Positions 53,301 to 59,300 of a stretch of 64,000 bases of DNA are shown here, piece by piece (position 1 is the stretch's first letter; every line of letters starts with the position of its first letter). Source of the stretch: Pisaster brevispinus (lineage: Eukaryota > Echinodermata > Asteroidea > Forcipulatida > Asteriidae); assembly GCA_023634235.1 (NCBI GenBank), contig JAMKCF010000007.1, forward strand, positions 2,301,001 through 2,365,000, read 5' to 3'. The notes under the pieces were generated by a model. That model worked only from the letters and a program-made list of their open reading frames with translations, was not told where the DNA came from and searched no databases. The translations under genes were made by a program, and so were the position numbers.

Positions 53301-56300
53301 TTTAAGGAGATACAACGTTTTTGCTCCGACATAGCGATATGATATAAAAAATGCTTAAGTCTGCCAAATCAATAGAAGATCTGCAAAGATTTATTCGACT
53401 GACCAATATTGACCCAAATCATCTGACGTCATCCTCACAATAATCTTAGTTGTCAATGTCTCTGTGTGTCATTCAGTGTAGTGTGCATTTTAGGTGATGC
53501 GACACATACACTGTACATGCTTACCATTAGTTTTCACAAGCAATTTCACTCTCAAAATGGCAATCAAAGGGTCAATATCACAGTTGGTCATAATAATTTC
53601 ATTGGAACATAATTTTTATATCTAGTAATTCTAGTTGCAAAGTCAAGGATTCTCAGAAAAGTTAACTTAATCACTGTACTAGCCAAGAACCTCATCGAGA
53701 AAAGACAAAGAAGGGGCGTTCAGTTTTAGATGAGGGGGAAAACAAAAAAACTAAGAGAACTCTTCAGACAATCTGGTAAGGACTGAAACCCAATCCACAT
53801 AGTGCCCCCCGCGGGATGTGAACCACGGTCCTATAAATGGAAGGCAAGAAAAGCTACCACTACGCCAACCTGCCCACCCATAAGTGTAAGAAAGTGTACC
53901 TGTGATTGTGGCTGTGCACAAATGTATTTAAAAAAAAATTATTTTCCAAAGCTTAAGCTTGCTAGCAAGACTTACCAGCCATGGCCGATTCCATGACGCT
54001 GATATTCCCTTCTATATTTGTCAGCATTGAAATCAGGTACTTCTGCTGCTGGGCTGAGATGGTGACGATCTGATCAAGTAGTTTGTGCTCTCTGTCATCA
54101 AAAATATAATATGCCATTGTTAGAGGATGTTATAGCAGTCCACATCACTCTGCAGAATGACTGCAGGATATTATACCATTGTGTGTCTTTGCTCATAGAG
54201 AAAATATTGTATCACAGATGGAATGGGTATCAGTCAAAGAATAAACTCTGCAGAATTGCTTCTTCATCCCCGATGTAAATATTACATCTATTAAATTGTT
54301 GCAGTACCCGCTGCTAAGGATTCCAACTGCCTCTAGCCATCGGGCTAGCTCAGTGGTCTAGTGGTAAGACATCTGCTCTAGCAATGCAAAGGTCGTGGGT
54401 TCGAATCACACCCGAGTGATTGCCTGTGGATTTTTTTCACAGAGCTTGGGAAAGCACTGAGCATACAGTACTTAAGTTAATACACATCGGTGTAAGGGAA
54501 AAACCAAATTAAAATGCTTCAGAATAGCAGCAGAATATTAGACTGTCTGTGCATGGGTTCTTGATCATAAAGAGAACATTATATAATGGATGGAATGGAT
54601 ATCAGTCAAAGAGTTAACTCTGCAGAATGACTGTAGAATGTTAGAATGTCTGTACAATGTATGTTCTGAATAATAGCCGGAACATTCTCTCAGGGATGGG
54701 ATGGGTATCATTAGTCAAAGAGATTAAGTTTAAAGATCTGTTTAACTTAGCCATACCGGCATGTCAAATCTAGACTGGCCCCCTATCTTTATCCGCAAGG
54801 ATAAAGATAGGCACTGGTCTTAAGGCCCAATGATTTCATTGGATAAACATGCTGTGACATACACGTAAGCTTTCCATATCTGTGTTATGATTGGACCGAA
54901 GTGATGTAATTTTTGAGCTTGCACTTTCGATCCTTTGCATGCAGCTTGTGCATAATATGTACATCACGTAGTGTTGTATGTAGTTATGTGAACATGTATG
55001 TGTGAATTGACTGCAAGTCTCTGTGTGAAATAAATGCTAGGTCAAAGGTACATCTGGCAACATTCGGTATGGCTGGTGTCTGGCATTATTCACCAGCCTC
55101 GAAGTGTGACGTCTATGGCTATGGCTATGTCAAATGGTACTGATACATGCAGTGTGTCCACAGCTGACATAGAGGGCATGCACAGCAGACACAGATGACA
55201 ATTGAGCTCAGCATTCTCTGTGTTCTATTTCTATATTGATACTCTATGTCCACAGCTGACATAGAGGGCCTGCACAGCAGACACAGCTGACAACTGAGCT
55301 CAGCTGTCTCTGTGTTCTATTTCTATATATATACTCTACGGCCACAGCTGACATAGAGGGTGTGCACATCATTCTGGATGCTCCGTGTTATAATTTGATC
55401 TTTCCATCATAAAGAAATGAGCATTTCATTAATTAGTGGCATATTTCAGGAGTAGAAGTCAACCTAGAGAATGACTACAGAATAGTACAGAACACTTACC
55501 TGAGTTGAAGCTCAGAATGGAGTCGAGAAAATGAAGCCTTGACGAGATCGGCAATCTGGATCACGTCCTTGCGGATGTCTTGCTTGGCTTCTTTTGTCAT
55601 CTTCAGAAGTAATCAAAACAAAGAAGGTCAAGAAAATGTTAGAATGGATTAGGGTTGTACAATTTTCTTAGAACGAGGATCCTTATTTTTGCCAGATATG
55701 TATAATTTTATGTGCGGCTATTTTACATAGTTTTCATGATAACATAAACATCAGTTTGGCAAATTTCTTCATTATTTACGAGTAACCAGAAATGGAGCTC
55801 AAATCTTATTCTCAGGTAAATGTGTTGAATTTATTTAACCCTCATCAATTCATGGCAAAGTTTTACTTTCCCAACAATATAATACAATTTTTAGCCACAA
55901 ACCACGTTAACTAAAGTAGAGTTCTTGAGGAAACAGAATCCCGCACACATACATGTAAGCCTCGACACAATTACATGTAGGACCAACTTGGTCCCTGAAA
56001 TTCGCATATGCCTGAGACTTGCACAAGTCTATTACCTGTAAAGCGTAATACTGTTGTTTCAGGACTTCTCTAGCCGTCTCCAGCGATGGTTTGAGCTCTT
56101 GGAATGCCTCCTTGTCTTGATCAGCCAGGTGGGTGATATCGTGACCTTTGTGCGTCCCAATTAGAGCGCAAAAAGCGCAGATGGGCACCTGGTCCTCCTG
56201 GCAGAAGAATTCATACTCTCTACCTTCATGCTCTTTACATCCTCCCCGTCCCCTAGCAACCACAAAACATCACAGAGAAAAGGTCAACGAGAGGTCAACA

Positions 56301-59300
56301 TTTAGTCAAAGCTTTACCAATAATTTACAGACCGATGAAGGCTGCATTTTAAATGTACCTATCCGAGTACGAATTCAAACTAAATTGGGACTTAAGAAGG
56401 ATGCATGTCGTACTACCTTGTTCATACGCCATGCAAAAGTTTGTACTGAGAGAGCAAAAGATTAGAACACACCCAAGTTTACAGGTTTTGTCAGGCTTGC
56501 GAGCTACAGTGGTTAAGTTCACCTATGGGGCATCCTTGGCTTCATTACCAGAAACTACATAGCAATGCACAGTGCACACTACACAATGGAATGCCTGGGC
56601 ATGTTAGCCCATCACCCACTGTTGACCTTGTACCACAACAAATGGCCCAGGGCATGTACACATGCCCAACTAGTGACATCCCATGAACATTTTAAAAGCG
56701 GTTTTTAATCAGGCTTCCATTTCTGTGTCCCTGAAAATGTTTCCCGTATTTCCAAGAAGGGGTTAAGCATCGTTATGGGAGTCTTAAATTTGGTGGTAGA
56801 TATGGGACATGGTCTACCTCCACCTTATTGTGTCTTCATTGTGTGCTTGGAATCTCAAGAATTCTTTTAAGGATTTTAGGGGGGGGGGGGGTACTTCTGT
56901 ACAAGAAGAGGAAATTAGTGTGTTGAAGTATAAGAACACTAGGGGGAAGACCCTCTGCCCTCGCGCATGGTATAGATTCTTAAGTAGGATTTGAAACTTT
57001 GCATGGTGGAAGTATAACTAAGAGAGGTTTGTGGTAACACCATGTGAAAATCTCTTTTGAGTAGCGTTGGTTCTGAAATGAACTAGCTAAGCCCAGCTTA
57101 TCCAGTTCCTGCTCCCACCTTCGCCCATCACCGAGCCAAGCCCAACTACCAGTTGATCCCCTACAAGGCAGTGCATAAGCAGCATCCAGCAACAGAGAGT
57201 CCAGCATTCTCCTGAAGACGATCAGAGCATACTGATCAAAACGTTGAGTTGTTAACCACCGGCCACCTTTTCAGAACCAACACTACTCAAAAGAGATTTT
57301 CAGATGGTGTTACCACAAACCTCTCTTAGGTACAGTGTATAGAATCTTATTCTGTGGACTTACTCGGAAGCAGAGACTGGTACAGCGTTATGAGTCATGA
57401 GAGAGCGTGACCCACGATGGACTCTGTTATAACACGGCCGACAGTATTTGGCATTCTCACATTGTTGACACTCACAGCTTGCTAACACCCGATGACAGCT
57501 ACTGCATAAATCACCACCTCCTGGAGATACAAGTAATAAACAAACAAAAGTAATCCTTATTATTTGCAATTTGTATTTAATATTCAGCCAACACTTTCTT
57601 GGCAAGTCTTTGTTGAGTGGTTAAGAGCACCGGCCCAAGCTCTGGTGTTTCTGATCAGCATGGTGTGGGTTTCTAGTCACAGTTGTCTCGCTTGTGTCCT
57701 TGAGCAAGATAGTTCATGGCGTGTCATAGCCGAGCGGTTTAGTTCACCGAACCCAAGCTCTGGTGTTGTCAGCAGCAGAGTGTGGGTTCGAGTCCCGGTC
57801 GTGGCACTTGTATGCTTGTGTCATAAAATCACAATAAACATATATTTAACATTTAACCATGATTGCTTCGTCTTTTGGATGGGACGTAAAGCCGTTCATC
57901 CTGCGTAAAAGAACCCAGTGCGCTTATCGAAAAGAGAAGGGGCTCGCCCCGGCGTTCCTGGTTTGATTGGCTGCATATTGCGCCACAGCACCTTGTAAAC
58001 CATTACAAGGTGCTATGTAAAGGAGTAGGTCTCATACTTCAAACGTAGCCCCACATACCTTGCAGGAAAATACTGAATGTTGAAGCGCCTTGAGTGTCAC
58101 TGAGTGACGGATATGAGCGCTATTACCAATCTTTGACCCCTACCTTCAAGTCTTACCTTGTAATTGGACTTCATTGTAGATGAGGTTGGCCGGAGATTGT
58201 AAAACAGTCTTCCTATCACTGAAATGAATCAACAAAATTACCAAGTTACAATAAGGGACGACAGCCTATAACATAGGGCACAAATTTGTTCGATGAACCA
58301 TAGGCTCAGGGACAGTGATTTTAGTGTCAGGTCAGTAAACTTATGACTGGACTACTCCGCCAGTCTTGTGTTTTTCAATTCAATAACAATACCTCATTGT
58401 ATAATACCTTGAACAAAAACAAATCCTGTTCACATGGAGAAACCCAGGAGAAACCCAGGAGAAACCCTACCCAGGCTGTAGACTCTACAATACTAAACGT
58501 ACTTACAACATATCAACCACATGTGTGGAGTTCCACGACGACAGCCCAAGTAGATAGTAATTGGCAGGGAGTTGAACGACGCTTGCTTCACTGTGGGGCA
58601 TACGAGTGACGGCTTGGCAGGTGGGACATGCTATGCTGGTCTTCAACACCCTCACCTGTTTGGTGATGCACCCCTGACAGAATGTGTGGCCACAGTGTAA
58701 GAGCAGAGGCTGCAGGAAACGGTCGTTGGCTACAAAGAGAAACATGTTATTTTCTTTTTTATTTTGTTACACTTCTTCACTGGCACAACATTACAAAACA
58801 AAAATTACAGGGAAATGGAAAGAAAAAAACATAGGCTACACATAAAATAAAAACTAGTACATAAAAACATTTCAACAAATCGCCAGTAAGTGGCAAGATG
58901 GCACAGGTGACCTAGAACTTTCAATCTGAGTGAATGATAAGTGCGTTGTTCATAATCCGCGATCCTCCGACAGTCTTGGACAGAATGGTTACAACAAGCA
59001 CAGGCTATAGGTAAACATTTTGCAATATTCTAGATCTTTCAGTACTATTTCAACATTTTAAATACCCAATTGACTATATATAATGTTGGAAAAAACAGTC
59101 TGTCAGAGCTCTTGGGTCTATAAGATGTGACCAAGCTAGCAAGAAACTACGAGTTTGATGATCGCAGCTACATGTGGGTCCTTTATCAAGTAGGTGTAAC
59201 AATTACCACATCACCAATGATTTAGGACTACTGACAGGGAATGCAATTTCACCTAGTTGCATTTTTTCCAGTTTTAATGATATCTGTAGCTCGCATGTCA

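Noticed and set aside
54335..54415. A tRNA gene on the plus strand
   Set aside because: It is the head of a SINE family C copy with a shared tail, and only about five acceptor-stem pairs form.
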